From DATGUN01 sp035301285 (GTDB lineage: Bacteria > Bacillota > Bacilli > Bacillales > Amphibacillaceae), in assembly GCA_035301285.1 (NCBI GenBank), contig DATGUN010000037.1:8614-72613 (forward strand): DNA of 64,000 nucleotides. Reading direction: 5' to 3'. Position 1 is the first letter of the stretch; the number at the start of each line of letters is the position of its first letter. The notes beneath the pieces were generated by a model, which saw nothing but the letters and a program-made list of their open reading frames with translations, ran no database searches and was not told where the DNA came from. Of the stretch, positions 43,008-51,383 are shown in pieces. A program made the position numbers and the translations under genes.

Positions 43008-43262
43008 ATCCGTCTGGACAAATTTTTAAAAGTTTCCCGTCTGATTAAACGTCGCACACTTGCTAAGGAAGTGGCTGATAAAGGGCGGATTACAATCAAT
43101 GGGAACCAGGCCAAAGCATCATCCAATGTCAATGTCGGTGATGAAGTGAGCATTCAATTCGGCCAAAAGATGGTTACCATCCGGATCAATGATTTAAAAG
43201 AGGTAACGCGCAAGGATGATGCGGACATGTTGTATTCTGTCATCAGCGAAGAAAAAATTTAA
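43008..43262 (+). CDS. rqcP: Ribosome-quality-control protein RqcP (YabO), apparent ATC start
   Basis: RqcP is an S4-domain protein that works with RqcH on stalled 50S subunits to add alanine tails. Translation from 43008 gives (M)RLDKFLKVSRLIKRRTLAKEVADKG followed by RITINGNQAKASSNVNVGDEV, matching the family from its first residue, 84 codons in all. The codon at the conserved initiator position is ATC, and the frame has no ATG, GTG or TTG between an upstream TGA at 42966 and the Arg codon. AAAGAGTGAT, seven bases before, could serve as ribosome binding site. The first standard start, GTG at 43071, would remove a third of the S4 fold. Family certain; start codon needs confirmation. Confidence 0.88.
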   Translation: MRLDKFLKVSRLIKRRTLAKEVADKGRITINGNQAKASSNVNVGDEVSIQFGQKMVTIRINDLKEVTRKDDADMLYSVISEEKI

Positions 43263-43275
43263 TAGAAAGAATCGT

Positions 43276-43303
43276 TCTATACTTGTCCTCCTTTTCATAT
43301 AGT
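43276..43303 (+). promoter_or_regulatory. Sigma-E promoter of yabP
   Basis: TCTATAC (43276-43282) and CATATAGT (43296-43303) with a 13-base spacer fit the sigma-E consensus. B. subtilis yabP-yabQ is a sigma-E operon. Confidence 0.7.
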
Positions 43304-43327
43304 GATATTGATAAGGAGGAATAGCTA

Positions 43328-43636
43328 ATGAACTATTATGAAAAAAGTTCGATCAGTACTGTTGGTACACCTGAAAAAGATCATACATTAAAGGTGAATA
43401 ATCGTAAAGGCGTAGAATTAACAGGTGTAAAAGAAGTTGATAGCTTTGATAACGAAGAGTTTTTGTTGGAGACAACACTCGGGTATCTAATCGTTCGTGG
43501 CCAAAACCTTCAATTGAAAAACCTGGATGTCAATGAAGGGAAGGTATCCATCAAAGGTCGTATCTACGAATTATCATATGTTGATGAAGAGCATCAGGAG
43601 AAAGCTAAGGGATTCTTTAGCAAGCTATTCAGATGA
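43328..43636 (+). CDS. yabP: Sporulation protein YabP
   Basis: YabP is a mother-cell protein needed for normal spore cortex formation in B. subtilis. The 102-residue product contains HTLKVNNRKGVELTGVKEVDSFDNEEFLLETTLGYLIVRGQNLQLKNLDVNEGKV, the conserved YabP/YqfC core; no membrane segment. AAGGAGG precedes the ATG and a sigma-E promoter lies upstream. Its stop overlaps yabQ (ATGA), so they are translated together. Confidence 0.95.
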   Translation: MNYYEKSSISTVGTPEKDHTLKVNNRKGVELTGVKEVDSFDNEEFLLETTLGYLIVRGQNLQLKNLDVNEGKVSIKGRIYELSYVDEEHQEKAKGFFSKLFR

Positions 43637-44232
43637 CGCTGCATGTACAGTTCATGACCATAATCATGATGGTTTCAGGCGGTTTTTATCTAGGTATGGC
43701 ATTGGATACGTTCCGTCGTTTTTCCTGGCATTGGAAAAAGCGTGCATTTTTAAAATACTTCCTTGAAATCGGTTTTTGGCTTGTGCAAAGTTTGATTTTG
43801 TTTTATGTATTATACCGGGTGAACAACGGTGAGTTACGGTTATATGTTTTCCTGAGCTGTTTATTGGGGTTTGCAACGTATCAAGCGCTTGCTTCTAACA
43901 TCTATAAACAGCTTCTGGAATCGATTGTTCGTATCTTGCGTACGATATATCGCTTTTTTGAGCGCCTCATCCAAGTTTTGGTCATTACACCTATTGTATG
44001 GATTCTAAAAACGATATATATGATGGTTTTATGGGTGATACGATTAGTCATGACTGTATTATTATGGGTTTTAAGCATCCTTTTCTACCCGATAAGACGA
44101 CTTGTCGGTTTCATCTATCAAAGATCCCCAAAAAAAATTCATCATTTTTTATACAAATTTGTGAGGATTTATAGTACAATAAAACATACATGTATTAAAT
44201 GGCTTCAATTTATCACATTCAAAAGGAGGTAA
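43633..44232 (+). CDS. yabQ: Spore cortex protein YabQ
   Basis: YabQ is a polytopic membrane protein of the outer forespore membrane required for cortex synthesis. The 199-residue product has hydrophobic segments near residues 5-22, 40-60 and 62-82, then two further membrane-like stretches in VITPIVWILKTIYMMVLWVIRLVMTVLLWVLSILFYPI, and a basic C-terminus. It is coupled to yabP and ends five bases before divIC, whose ribosome binding site lies inside its last codons. Confidence 0.93.
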   Translation: MTLHVQFMTIIMMVSGGFYLGMALDTFRRFSWHWKKRAFLKYFLEIGFWLVQSLILFYVLYRVNNGELRLYVFLSCLLGFATYQALASNIYKQLLESIVRILRTIYRFFERLIQVLVITPIVWILKTIYMMVLWVIRLVMTVLLWVLSILFYPIRRLVGFIYQRSPKKIHHFLYKFVRIYSTIKHTCIKWLQFITFKRR

Positions 44233-44236
44233 TCGG

Positions 44237-44614
44237 TTGTCGGACAAAGATAAAGTTTCCAACTTGCATCCAGGTTATATCGGTCAACACCATGCGTACA
44301 TACAGCGTCAGAAAAGGCGTAAGAAAAGATTGACGCGCCGGCTTGTTTTCTTTTTCGTTATAGCTATTTTTGCTTTTGGAGCGATGGTTACCTATCACTT
44401 GAAACAACGTGATCTACAAGCCGATAAGAAACAGGAATATGAAGAAATGCAAGAAAAGTTGACATCTCTGAAACAACAGGAGGAGGATCTTACGGAAGAA
44501 ATCAATTTACTTCAAGATGATGATTATGTGCTGGAAATCGCCCGTACGAATTACTTTTTCTCGAAAAAAGGTGAATTGATTTTTAAAATCCCGGATGAAG
44601 ACCCCTCTTATTGA
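44237..44614 (+). CDS. divIC: Cell division protein DivIC
   Basis: DivIC (FtsB counterpart) joins FtsL and DivIB in the division complex that activates septal peptidoglycan synthesis. The 125-residue type II membrane protein has a basic cytoplasmic head (RQKRRKKRLTRR), one membrane segment (LVFFFVIAIFAFGAMVTYHL), and an extracellular coiled coil (about residues 62-95) before the conserved EIARTNYFFSKKGELIFKIP. The start is TTG at 44237 after AAGGAGGTAAT. Confidence 0.95.
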   Translation: MSDKDKVSNLHPGYIGQHHAYIQRQKRRKKRLTRRLVFFFVIAIFAFGAMVTYHLKQRDLQADKKQEYEEMQEKLTSLKQQEEDLTEEINLLQDDDYVLEIARTNYFFSKKGELIFKIPDEDPSY

Positions 44615-44640
44615 CATATTTTCGTTGTAACGGCTATAAT
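44611..44640 (+). promoter_or_regulatory. Sigma-A promoter of yabR
   Basis: Consensus TTGACA (44611-44616) and TATAAT (44635-44640), 18-base spacer. The -35 overlaps the divIC stop. Confidence 0.75.
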
Positions 44641-44684
44641 GAGTATAGAATGTATTTTAAACTTTAAGGAGGAGCATTTTTTTT

Positions 44685-45068
44685 ATGTCAATCGAAGTAG
44701 GCAGTAAGCTGCTGGGAAAGGTAACGGGTATTACTAATTTTGGAGCCTTTGTCGAGCTTGAAGCGGGTAAGACAGGTCTTGTCCATATTAGTGAAGTTGC
44801 CGATAATTATGTGAAAGATATTAATGATCACTTGACTGTTGGCGATGAAGTGAAAGTGAAGGTCATTAATGTCGAGGATGATGGTAAAATTGGTTTATCC
44901 ATTAAGAAAGCAAAAGATAGACCTGTGCGCCAAAGAAGTAGCCGGGAACGGACGGAATCGTTTGAATCCAAAATGAACAAGTTCCTGAAGGACTCGGAAG
45001 ATCGCTTAGCCTCTTTGAAGAAGCACACGGAATCCAAACGCGGAGGTCGAGGTGCTAAAAGAGGATAG
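44685..45068 (+). CDS. yabR: S1-domain RNA-binding protein YabR
   Basis: This 127-residue protein has one S1 domain at residues 1-72 (VGSKLLGKVTGITNFGAFVELEAGKTGLVHISEVADNYV) followed by a basic, disordered tail ending GRGAKRG. It resembles YabR/GSP13, which binds ribosomes or RNA; the specific role is unknown. AAGGAGG precedes the ATG. It has its own consensus promoter and a terminator, so it forms a single unit though it follows divIC as in B. subtilis. Confidence 0.94.
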   Translation: MSIEVGSKLLGKVTGITNFGAFVELEAGKTGLVHISEVADNYVKDINDHLTVGDEVKVKVINVEDDGKIGLSIKKAKDRPVRQRSSRERTESFESKMNKFLKDSEDRLASLKKHTESKRGGRGAKRG

Positions 45069-45112
45069 CAACTTGCTGTCTATGAGAATGCTCTATTGAT
45101 ATGATATATAAC

Positions 45113-45155
45113 AAAAGTGGGTGGTGACGATTATGTCGCATCCGCTTTTTATATA
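45113..45155 (+). terminator. Intrinsic terminator after yabR
   Basis: AAAAGTGGGTGGTGAC and GTCGCATCCGCTTTT pair with a few G-U pairs and mismatches around a short loop, followed by TATAT. Confidence 0.6.
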
Positions 45156-45293
45156 TGTAACACTTTAATTGCTGTATGGATGCAACCCTTTTGAACGTTT
45201 TCTGACTATGAGAGAATCGTGGAATGTGTCATGTTCGAAAGATCGTATATAATAGGTGAATCCAAAAGCCATATCATTTATGAAAAAGTCGAT

Positions 45294-45334
45294 TAAAAAA
45301 GAGGGAGCCTGATAGTCCAGGTTCCCTCTTTTAC
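45294..45334 (-). terminator. Intrinsic terminator of tRNA-Met
   Basis: On the minus strand AAGAGGGAACCTG and CAGGCTCCCTCTT form a strong stem followed by six T residues, just past the tRNA. Confidence 0.88.
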
Positions 45335-45351
45335 TATATTTGTATCGGGTA

Positions 45352-45425
45352 TAGCGGCGGTAGGGTTCGAACCTACGACCTCACGGGTATGAACCGTACG
45401 CTCTCGCCAGCTGAGCTACGCCGCC
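45352..45425 (-). tRNA. tRNA-Met (CAU), elongator type
   Basis: The 74-base cloverleaf reads GGCGGCG acceptor, TAGCTCAGCTGGCGAGAGC D arm, anticodon stem TACGG/CCGTG with loop TTCATAC (anticodon CAT) and T arm GTAGG TTCGAAC CCTAC, closing with CGCCGCT and discriminator A. The sequence is close to B. subtilis elongator tRNA-Met, not initiator (no CCCGG-type features; first pair G-U). CCA is not encoded. It lies where B. subtilis has trnSL, but alone, without the tRNA-Glu partner, and on the minus strand. Confidence 0.95.
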
Positions 45426-45443
45426 AAATAAGTCACAAGAGAT

Positions 45444-45473
45444 ATCATACAATAGAGGCCCTGTTCATGTCAA
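45444..45473 (-). promoter_or_regulatory. Sigma-A promoter of tRNA-Met
   Basis: On the minus strand TTGACA (45473-45468) and TATGAT (45449-45444) with an 18-base spacer, about 20 bases before the tRNA. Confidence 0.7.
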
Positions 45474-45662
45474 TAGAAAACATTATTTTTGATAAATCAT
45501 CATTTGCGTTACTTCTTGTAGAATATGTGCGAGAAGGGATGGGTGTGCGATTTGGAAGCTTTTAACCGAACAGATGATTTATAGGAGGAGGCGCAACAGG
45601 AATCGATTACCCGACTTTTATCAAGAAAGCAGTCGAACGATTTATTGATATCGCTCTCTTGT

Positions 45663-45696
45663 TTTGACAAAAAATAAACACACTCTATGTTTTAAT
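45663..45696 (+). promoter_or_regulatory. Spo0A-type sigma-A promoter of spoIIE with 0A box
   Basis: TTGACA (45664-45669) and TTTAAT (45691-45696) are separated by 21 bases, the unusual spacing known for spoIIE, which needs Spo0A~P. TTTGACAAA (45663-45671), overlapping the -35, is an exact reverse 0A box, and AGTCGAA at 45631-45637 may be another. Confidence 0.7.
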
Positions 45697-45723
45697 AGCG
45701 ATTAAGATGGGAGTGGGTAAAAA

Positions 45724-48168
45724 ATGATAGATTCTGCCTCAGGTATCAGAACAAAGCTATTGTCCGTGGAAAAAGGAGCGGTGAACAAAGTGCAAAATAG
45801 TATTCTATCACGGGCAAAAACACTTTTGATGGAGAGGGGATGGATATTTTATATTGTCGGTTTTCTGTTGGGACGAGCTGTCATCCTGTCTCAAGTGTCA
45901 CCTTTTGCCATAGCATTTTTGGCGACAACGTGGTTTATACATAAAAAACAGGCAACAAAGGTGATGTTAGCTGTTATAGCAGGTGCCCTGACGTATGATA
46001 TACGTCATGGATTGTTTATAATCATTTCCATGATTGTATTTACCTTTTTGGCAGGACTGTATAAGTCCATGAAGCAAAAACAATGGATGATTCCATTGCT
46101 TGTTTTTCTCTCGACAAGTATTCCGCGGATGTTCTTCCACTCTTTAAGTGGAACATTGTCACCCTATGAGTGGATGCTTTTATCGGTTGAAGGGATCATG
46201 GGAGCGGTTTTAGTCCTTATTTTTATGCAAAGTGTTCCGATTCTCGCCCATGGCAAGTATAAACCAACATTAAAAAACGAAGAGATCATTTGTATGATCA
46301 TCCTGATTTCCTCTATTTTGACTGGAACCATTGGTTGGGTCCTTTTTGATGCATCCATGGAACAGGTTTTTTCACGATATATTGTGCTTGTGCTAGCATT
46401 CGTCGGAGGTGCCGCGATTGGATCGACTGTCGGTGTTGTAGCGGGATTGATATTGTCGTTGGCCGATGTAAGCAATCTTTATCAAATGAGTTTACTTGCT
46501 TTTTCGGGGTTGTTGGGAGGATTGTTGAAAGAAGGTAAGAAGCTTGGAGTCGTCGCAGGATTGATTGTCGGAACGGTGTTGGTAGGGATATACAGTGATT
46601 CGGGCGTACTCCTTCCTTCTCTCACGGAATCACTCATGGCTTCTGTGCTCTTCTTTCTGACACCGAGTGGTCTGTTTCGAAAAGTATCCCGTTTTATTCC
46701 GGGAACAGAAGAATATTCAAATGAGCAGGAAATGTACTTACAAAAGGTGCGTAATGTGACCGCCAAAAGGGTAGAGCAATTTTCGAATGTTTTCGAAGCG
46801 CTTTCGAAAAGCTTTAACACGGGTGATGAGCGTATTCAGGATAGTGGTGACTCCATCAAGGAAACAGACTACTTCCTAAGCAATGTCACTGAAAAAACGT
46901 GTCAATCATGCTTTATGAAAGAGCGTTGTTGGGAGGCGCAGTTCGATAAGACATATTCATTGATGGAGGCATTGAAAGGGGAGCTTGCAAACGGGCAAGA
47001 CCCAAACCACAAGCTTATGCGTGATTTTGAAAACCATTGTGTGAAATCAAAAAAGGTCATGCATATCATGAAAGAAGAGATGTCTTTTTTCGAAGCCAAC
47101 CAAAAATTGAAAAAACAGGTCATGGAAAGTAAGCGCTTTGTGGCGGATCAATTACAAGGTGTTTCGGAAGTCATGGAGAATTTTTCACTGGAAATGATGA
47201 AAGAGAGGGAGCATCACGAGAAACAAGAAGCCGAGATCGTAAGTGCGTTGAAATATATGGGCATTACGTTGGAAAAGCTGGATATTTACCGCCTGGAAAA
47301 AGGAAATATCGATATCGAAATGACGGTGTCGTTCTATGATTACCATGGAGAAGGCACCAAGGTGATCGCACCGACTCTATCTGATATTTTGAATGAAAAT
47401 GTTGTTGTAACGCACGAAGAAAGTTCTCCGTTTTTAAATGGTTATTGTTATCTTGGTTTCGGTTCCCTGAAAGAATTTGTCGTTGAAACAGGTATGGCGA
47501 ACGCGGCCAGGGGTGGAGGGCTCATATCGGGTGACAGCTATACTTCGATGGAACTGGGAACAGGGAAGTATGCGATGGCTATCTCGGACGGAATGGGGAA
47601 TGGCAGACGCGCACATGAAGAAAGCGGTGAGACATTAAGGTTGTTGAGACAGATTTTGCAATCTGGCATTGAGGAAAAAGTAGCGATAAAATCAATCAAT
47701 TCCATTTTAGCGCTTAGGTCTCCCGATGAAATGTTTGCCACCTTGGATTTAGCGGTGATTAATTTGCATAATGCTTTTGTGCGTTTTTTGAAAATAAGTT
47801 CCGCACCCAGTTTTGTAAAACGTGGGAAGGATATCCGTAAAATAGAAGCCAGCAATCTTCCTATCGGCATCATTGGCGATGTGGATGTCGATATGGTGAC
47901 AGAACAATTGAAGTCCGGTGATATTTTGATTATGGTCAGTGACGGTATTTACGATGGTCCGAAACATATTGAAAACACAGATGACTGGCTGAGACGGAAG
48001 TTAAGGGATATGCGTACGGATAAACCACAAGAAATCGCCGATTTATTGTTGGAAGAAGTCATCCGGACATCTGGTGACATTGTTGATGACATGACCGTTA
48101 TCGTTGCAAAGGTGGATAAAAACACGCCAGAGTGGACAGCGATCCCGTTTTCACAAGAAGCACAGTAA
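45724..48168 (+). CDS. spoIIE: Stage II sporulation protein E, serine phosphatase
   Basis: SpoIIE dephosphorylates SpoIIAA to activate sigma-F in the forespore and also acts with FtsZ at the polar septum. The 814-residue protein has an N-terminal domain with about ten membrane segments (residues roughly 40-325), a middle FtsZ-interacting regulatory region with conserved cysteines (TCQSCFMKERCWE), and a C-terminal PP2C phosphatase domain with ISDGMGNGRRAHEES and the metal aspartates in VSDGIYDG and DDMTVIVAKV. The upstream promoter has the Spo0A layout. It is followed by yabS and yabT. Confidence 0.96.
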   Translation: MIDSASGIRTKLLSVEKGAVNKVQNSILSRAKTLLMERGWIFYIVGFLLGRAVILSQVSPFAIAFLATTWFIHKKQATKVMLAVIAGALTYDIRHGLFIIISMIVFTFLAGLYKSMKQKQWMIPLLVFLSTSIPRMFFHSLSGTLSPYEWMLLSVEGIMGAVLVLIFMQSVPILAHGKYKPTLKNEEIICMIILISSILTGTIGWVLFDASMEQVFSRYIVLVLAFVGGAAIGSTVGVVAGLILSLADVSNLYQMSLLAFSGLLGGLLKEGKKLGVVAGLIVGTVLVGIYSDSGVLLPSLTESLMASVLFFLTPSGLFRKVSRFIPGTEEYSNEQEMYLQKVRNVTAKRVEQFSNVFEALSKSFNTGDERIQDSGDSIKETDYFLSNVTEKTCQSCFMKERCWEAQFDKTYSLMEALKGELANGQDPNHKLMRDFENHCVKSKKVMHIMKEEMSFFEANQKLKKQVMESKRFVADQLQGVSEVMENFSLEMMKEREHHEKQEAEIVSALKYMGITLEKLDIYRLEKGNIDIEMTVSFYDYHGEGTKVIAPTLSDILNENVVVTHEESSPFLNGYCYLGFGSLKEFVVETGMANAARGGGLISGDSYTSMELGTGKYAMAISDGMGNGRRAHEESGETLRLLRQILQSGIEEKVAIKSINSILALRSPDEMFATLDLAVINLHNAFVRFLKISSAPSFVKRGKDIRKIEASNLPIGIIGDVDVDMVTEQLKSGDILIMVSDGIYDGPKHIENTDDWLRRKLRDMRTDKPQEIADLLLEEVIRTSGDIVDDMTVIVAKVDKNTPEWTAIPFSQEAQ

Positions 48169-48243
48169 TGCAATCGCCCTCATCACCGACGTATATGTTT
48201 TTCCTGTTTTGGCGATGCTTTTAAGGGAAACGGAGGGATGGTT

Positions 48244-48984
48244 GTGAAAAAAGGAACCTTAAAACAAATTCTATTGATTACGGATGGCTGTTCAAATAAA
48301 GGAGAAGACCCATCTGCAGTCGCGTCTTTGGTCCACGAACAAGGGATCACGGTCAATGTGATCGGTATCTTGGCTGAAGATGAACCCGAAGATTCAGAAG
48401 GTCTTGAAGAAGTGGAGGAAATCGCCCTTTCTGGAGGTGGGGTCAGTCAAATCGTCTATAAAGAGGCTTTGAAGCAAACCGTTCAAACAGTGACAAAGCA
48501 AGCGATGACACAAACACTAGAAGGTTTTGTGAATAAGGAATTGAAACAAATACTAGGGTCTGACGAGACGTTGGAGGATCTTGATCCCGAAAAACGGGGT
48601 GACGTCATGGAAGTCGTTGAGGATATGGGGGAGACATGTGATTTGGAAGTGCTTGTATTAGTTGATACAAGTGCCAGCATGTATGATAAGTTACCAACGG
48701 TGAAGGATGCGCTGATTGATCTATCGATAAGCATGAATGCACGGATCGGACGCAATCGCTTCAGTATTTTTAGCTTTCCGGGGAAACGGGAAAGTATGCA
48801 AAAGGTGTTTGATTGGTCAAGCCAACTTGATTCGGTGACAACTATATTCCCGAAACTATCAAGTGGTGGGATTACGCCTACCGGCCCAGCCTTGCGTGAA
48901 GCGATGTATCAATTCGGAAAGAAAAGCTTACGGAGGAGCTTAAAGTATGAAGATGAATCAGACATTGAAGAATCTTGGGGTTAA
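48244..48984 (+). CDS. yabS: VWA-domain protein YabS
   Basis: This protein of 246 residues contains von Willebrand A-like sequence in two places: ILLITDGCSNKGEDPSAVASLVHEQGITVNVIGI near the N-terminus and LEVLVLVDTSASMYDKLPTVKDALIDL with the metal-ion site DTSAS further on. It matches YabS, of unknown function, always beside the kinase yabT. Adjacent VWA and kinase genes suggest a scaffold or partner. GGAGGG and spacing favour GTG 48244 over ATG 48238. The end overlaps yabT by 38 bases. Confidence 0.88.
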   Translation: MKKGTLKQILLITDGCSNKGEDPSAVASLVHEQGITVNVIGILAEDEPEDSEGLEEVEEIALSGGGVSQIVYKEALKQTVQTVTKQAMTQTLEGFVNKELKQILGSDETLEDLDPEKRGDVMEVVEDMGETCDLEVLVLVDTSASMYDKLPTVKDALIDLSISMNARIGRNRFSIFSFPGKRESMQKVFDWSSQLDSVTTIFPKLSSGGITPTGPALREAMYQFGKKSLRRSLKYEDESDIEESWG

Positions 48985-49873
48985 TATCATCCCAGGGATG
49001 GTACTCAAGGGAAAATGGCATAAGAAACGTTATGTTGTTCGGAAGAAGCTAGGAAGCGGCGCAATTGGAAGTGTTTATCTCTGTGACAGGAACAATAAGC
49101 CTGTTGCGATCAAGTTAAGCCGGAATGGTTCTTCCATGATGAGCGAGGTCAATGTGCTGAAAGCTTTAGGGAAGGTCCAAGGAAAAAAACTTGGGCCTTC
49201 TTTATTGGATGTCGATGATTGGGTTGCCGCGGATGGTACGACAATCACATTTTATGTCATGGAATATGTACATGGGGTATCGATGAGCAGCTATATTCAC
49301 AAACATGGGCGTGAATGGGTCGGTGTTTTTATTTTGCAGTTATTGGAAGACTTGGAGGCGTTGCACCGATCTGGATGGGTTTTTGGGGATTTGAAGACGG
49401 AGAATCTGCTCGTCACATCACCACCTGCACGTGCACGATGGATTGATGTCGGTGGCACAACTCAAATCGGACGGTCCATCAAGGAATATACAGCATTTTA
49501 TGATCGTGCCTATTGGGAAGCGGGGTCCAGGCGTGCAGATCCGGGTTATGACTTGTTTGCGCTTGTCATGACCATTTTGCATATTCATTACCCGAAACGT
49601 TTTTCAAAAGGGACTGATCCGAAACAAACGCTGCTCGGAAAAATGCGAGCTCTCAAACCCCTTCATGTATATTATCGCCCATTCAAAAAAGCCATCGAGG
49701 GCGCTTATACGAGCAGTTCAGACATGAAAGAAGATATTAAACAGAGTCTCTATCATGATCAAAAACGAAATCGATATAAACGAAAAGCATCTTCAGGACG
49801 CCCGGTGTGGATGGAGAGTGCAGGGATCATCTTGATTGCATCGGGATATTATATGATGTCTATCCTTTTGTAG
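48947..49873 (+). CDS. yabT: Membrane-anchored Hanks-type Ser/Thr kinase YabT
   Basis: YabT of B. subtilis is a sporulation kinase activated by DNA that phosphorylates RecA and affects spore formation. The 308-residue protein has a degenerate glycine loop KLGSGAIGSV, the lysine of PVAIKL, the catalytic loop FGDLKTENLL (FGD in place of HRD) and DVGG in place of DFG, features shared by YabT. One C-terminal membrane segment (SAGIILIASGYYMMSILL) anchors it with no outer sensor domain. GGAGGAG precedes the ATG within yabS. Confidence 0.92.
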   Translation: MKMNQTLKNLGVNIIPGMVLKGKWHKKRYVVRKKLGSGAIGSVYLCDRNNKPVAIKLSRNGSSMMSEVNVLKALGKVQGKKLGPSLLDVDDWVAADGTTITFYVMEYVHGVSMSSYIHKHGREWVGVFILQLLEDLEALHRSGWVFGDLKTENLLVTSPPARARWIDVGGTTQIGRSIKEYTAFYDRAYWEAGSRRADPGYDLFALVMTILHIHYPKRFSKGTDPKQTLLGKMRALKPLHVYYRPFKKAIEGAYTSSSDMKEDIKQSLYHDQKRNRYKRKASSGRPVWMESAGIILIASGYYMMSILL

Positions 49874-49973
49874 CAGTGAGAGGAATGAAAGGTTAAAACA
49901 TAGTCATCAATCTTTTGTTTGATGAATGAGGTATGATAGGATAAAGGTAGTAAACAGATAGGGATGACAAGAT

Positions 49974-51383
49974 ATGATAGAATCCAAGTTGATTGAATAC
50001 ATAAAGTGGCATCAATTATTGGAACAAGGAAAAACGGTAGTGGTGGGTGTTTCAGGCGGCCCTGATTCGATGGCTCTCTTATCCTTCCTTAATTCAATCC
50101 GCAGCGCATGGGATTTGACTTTAATCGCATTATCGGTTGAACATGGGTTGCGTGGTCAAGTATCATTGGATGATCTGTCATATGTTGAACAGATGTGTGA
50201 AGAATGGGGAATTGCATTCGAAGGAACTTCTGTTGATGTCGCATCATATAAAAAGGCACATCAAGTCGGGACACAGGTTGCTGCAAGGGAATTGAGGTAT
50301 TCTTTTTTCAAGGAACAAATGGAAAAACATCAAGCGGATTATCTCGCACTCGGCCACCATGCAGATGATCAACTGGAGACAATGTTGATGAATCTGGCCC
50401 GTTCCAGCACTCCTGAGGCATTATCCGGTATACCAATCAGACGAACATTTGCAACCGGAATGATTATCCGGCCTTTTCTTTGTGTGACGCGGGAAGAAAT
50501 TGAAGCTTACTGTCAATCAAAAGGGATTGTTCCGCGCAGAGATGCTTCTAATGAAGATATAAAATATACCCGGAATGCCGTTCGTAAAAAGATATCACCA
50601 CTTATTAAAGAATTGAATCCGAATGTCCACAGAGGCTTACAGCACTTGAGTATGTCTCTAATGGCGGATGCGGAATATTTAGCAGAACGTACCCGGAAGA
50701 TGGTTGATAGTATCGTGACATTTAACCCTGATAAACAGGAAGCTTTTTTTGATGTAAAAACATTCAAGTCATACCCAAGTGCTTTACAAAGGCGAGCATT
50801 TCATCTAATATTGAACCATCTATATCATGAAACACCTAAAAACGTATCTTATATACATGAAGAGAATTTCTTTAATTTGTTAAAACAAAATGGCGGCCAT
50901 AAAAAGTTGGATTTACCCGAGCAGGTTCAAGTAACCAAATCATACCTGGACGTCACATTCCATATGGCGGATAATGATTCCAACAGCCATCCATTCCGTA
51001 TGCCACTGACCATACCAGGTGAGACGATCCTTCCGGATGGTTCCAAGTTGATTGCCAAAGAAGTAAGTCATCCGGACTTTAAAGGGAAATATACATATAT
51101 TTGCAATCATGACCATATAGACTTCCCCTTATATGTCCGCACACGCAAAAGTGGTGACAGGATGGGGTGGAAGGGGCTCCATGGCCATAAGAAGTTGAAA
51201 GATATCTTCATCGATTATAAAGTTCCCTTGAGTGACAGGGACGGTTGGCCTATTGTAACGGATGACAATGATCAGATATTATGGCTTATCGGCCTTAAAA
51301 AGAACCAGGTTGAACAGTTACCGACAGCGACATCATATATTCAATTGACATATGAAAAAGTAAAGGGGGAGCATCATGCATAG
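49974..51383 (+). CDS. tilS: tRNA(Ile)-lysidine synthetase
   Basis: TilS joins lysine to C34 of tRNA-Ile(CAU), changing its reading from AUG to AUA; it is essential. The 469-residue protein has the PP-loop VVVGVSGGPDSMALLSFL, the conserved ALGHHADDQLETMLMNL and NAVRKKISPLIKELNP, and a C-terminal tRNA-binding domain with YVRTRKSGDRM and KKLKDIFIDYKVPLSDRDGWPIV. Its end overlaps hpt by 8 bases; the tilS-hpt-ftsH order is that of B. subtilis, where TilS and HprT act together as regulators of ftsH. Confidence 0.96.
   Translation: MIESKLIEYIKWHQLLEQGKTVVVGVSGGPDSMALLSFLNSIRSAWDLTLIALSVEHGLRGQVSLDDLSYVEQMCEEWGIAFEGTSVDVASYKKAHQVGTQVAARELRYSFFKEQMEKHQADYLALGHHADDQLETMLMNLARSSTPEALSGIPIRRTFATGMIIRPFLCVTREEIEAYCQSKGIVPRRDASNEDIKYTRNAVRKKISPLIKELNPNVHRGLQHLSMSLMADAEYLAERTRKMVDSIVTFNPDKQEAFFDVKTFKSYPSALQRRAFHLILNHLYHETPKNVSYIHEENFFNLLKQNGGHKKLDLPEQVQVTKSYLDVTFHMADNDSNSHPFRMPLTIPGETILPDGSKLIAKEVSHPDFKGKYTYICNHDHIDFPLYVRTRKSGDRMGWKGLHGHKKLKDIFIDYKVPLSDRDGWPIVTDDNDQILWLIGLKKNQVEQLPTATSYIQLTYEKVKGEHHA

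Noticed and set aside
43071..43262. rqcP starting at GTG 43071
   Set aside because: This would drop RLDKFLKVSRLIKRRTLAKE, which is encoded intact directly upstream and is conserved in the family.
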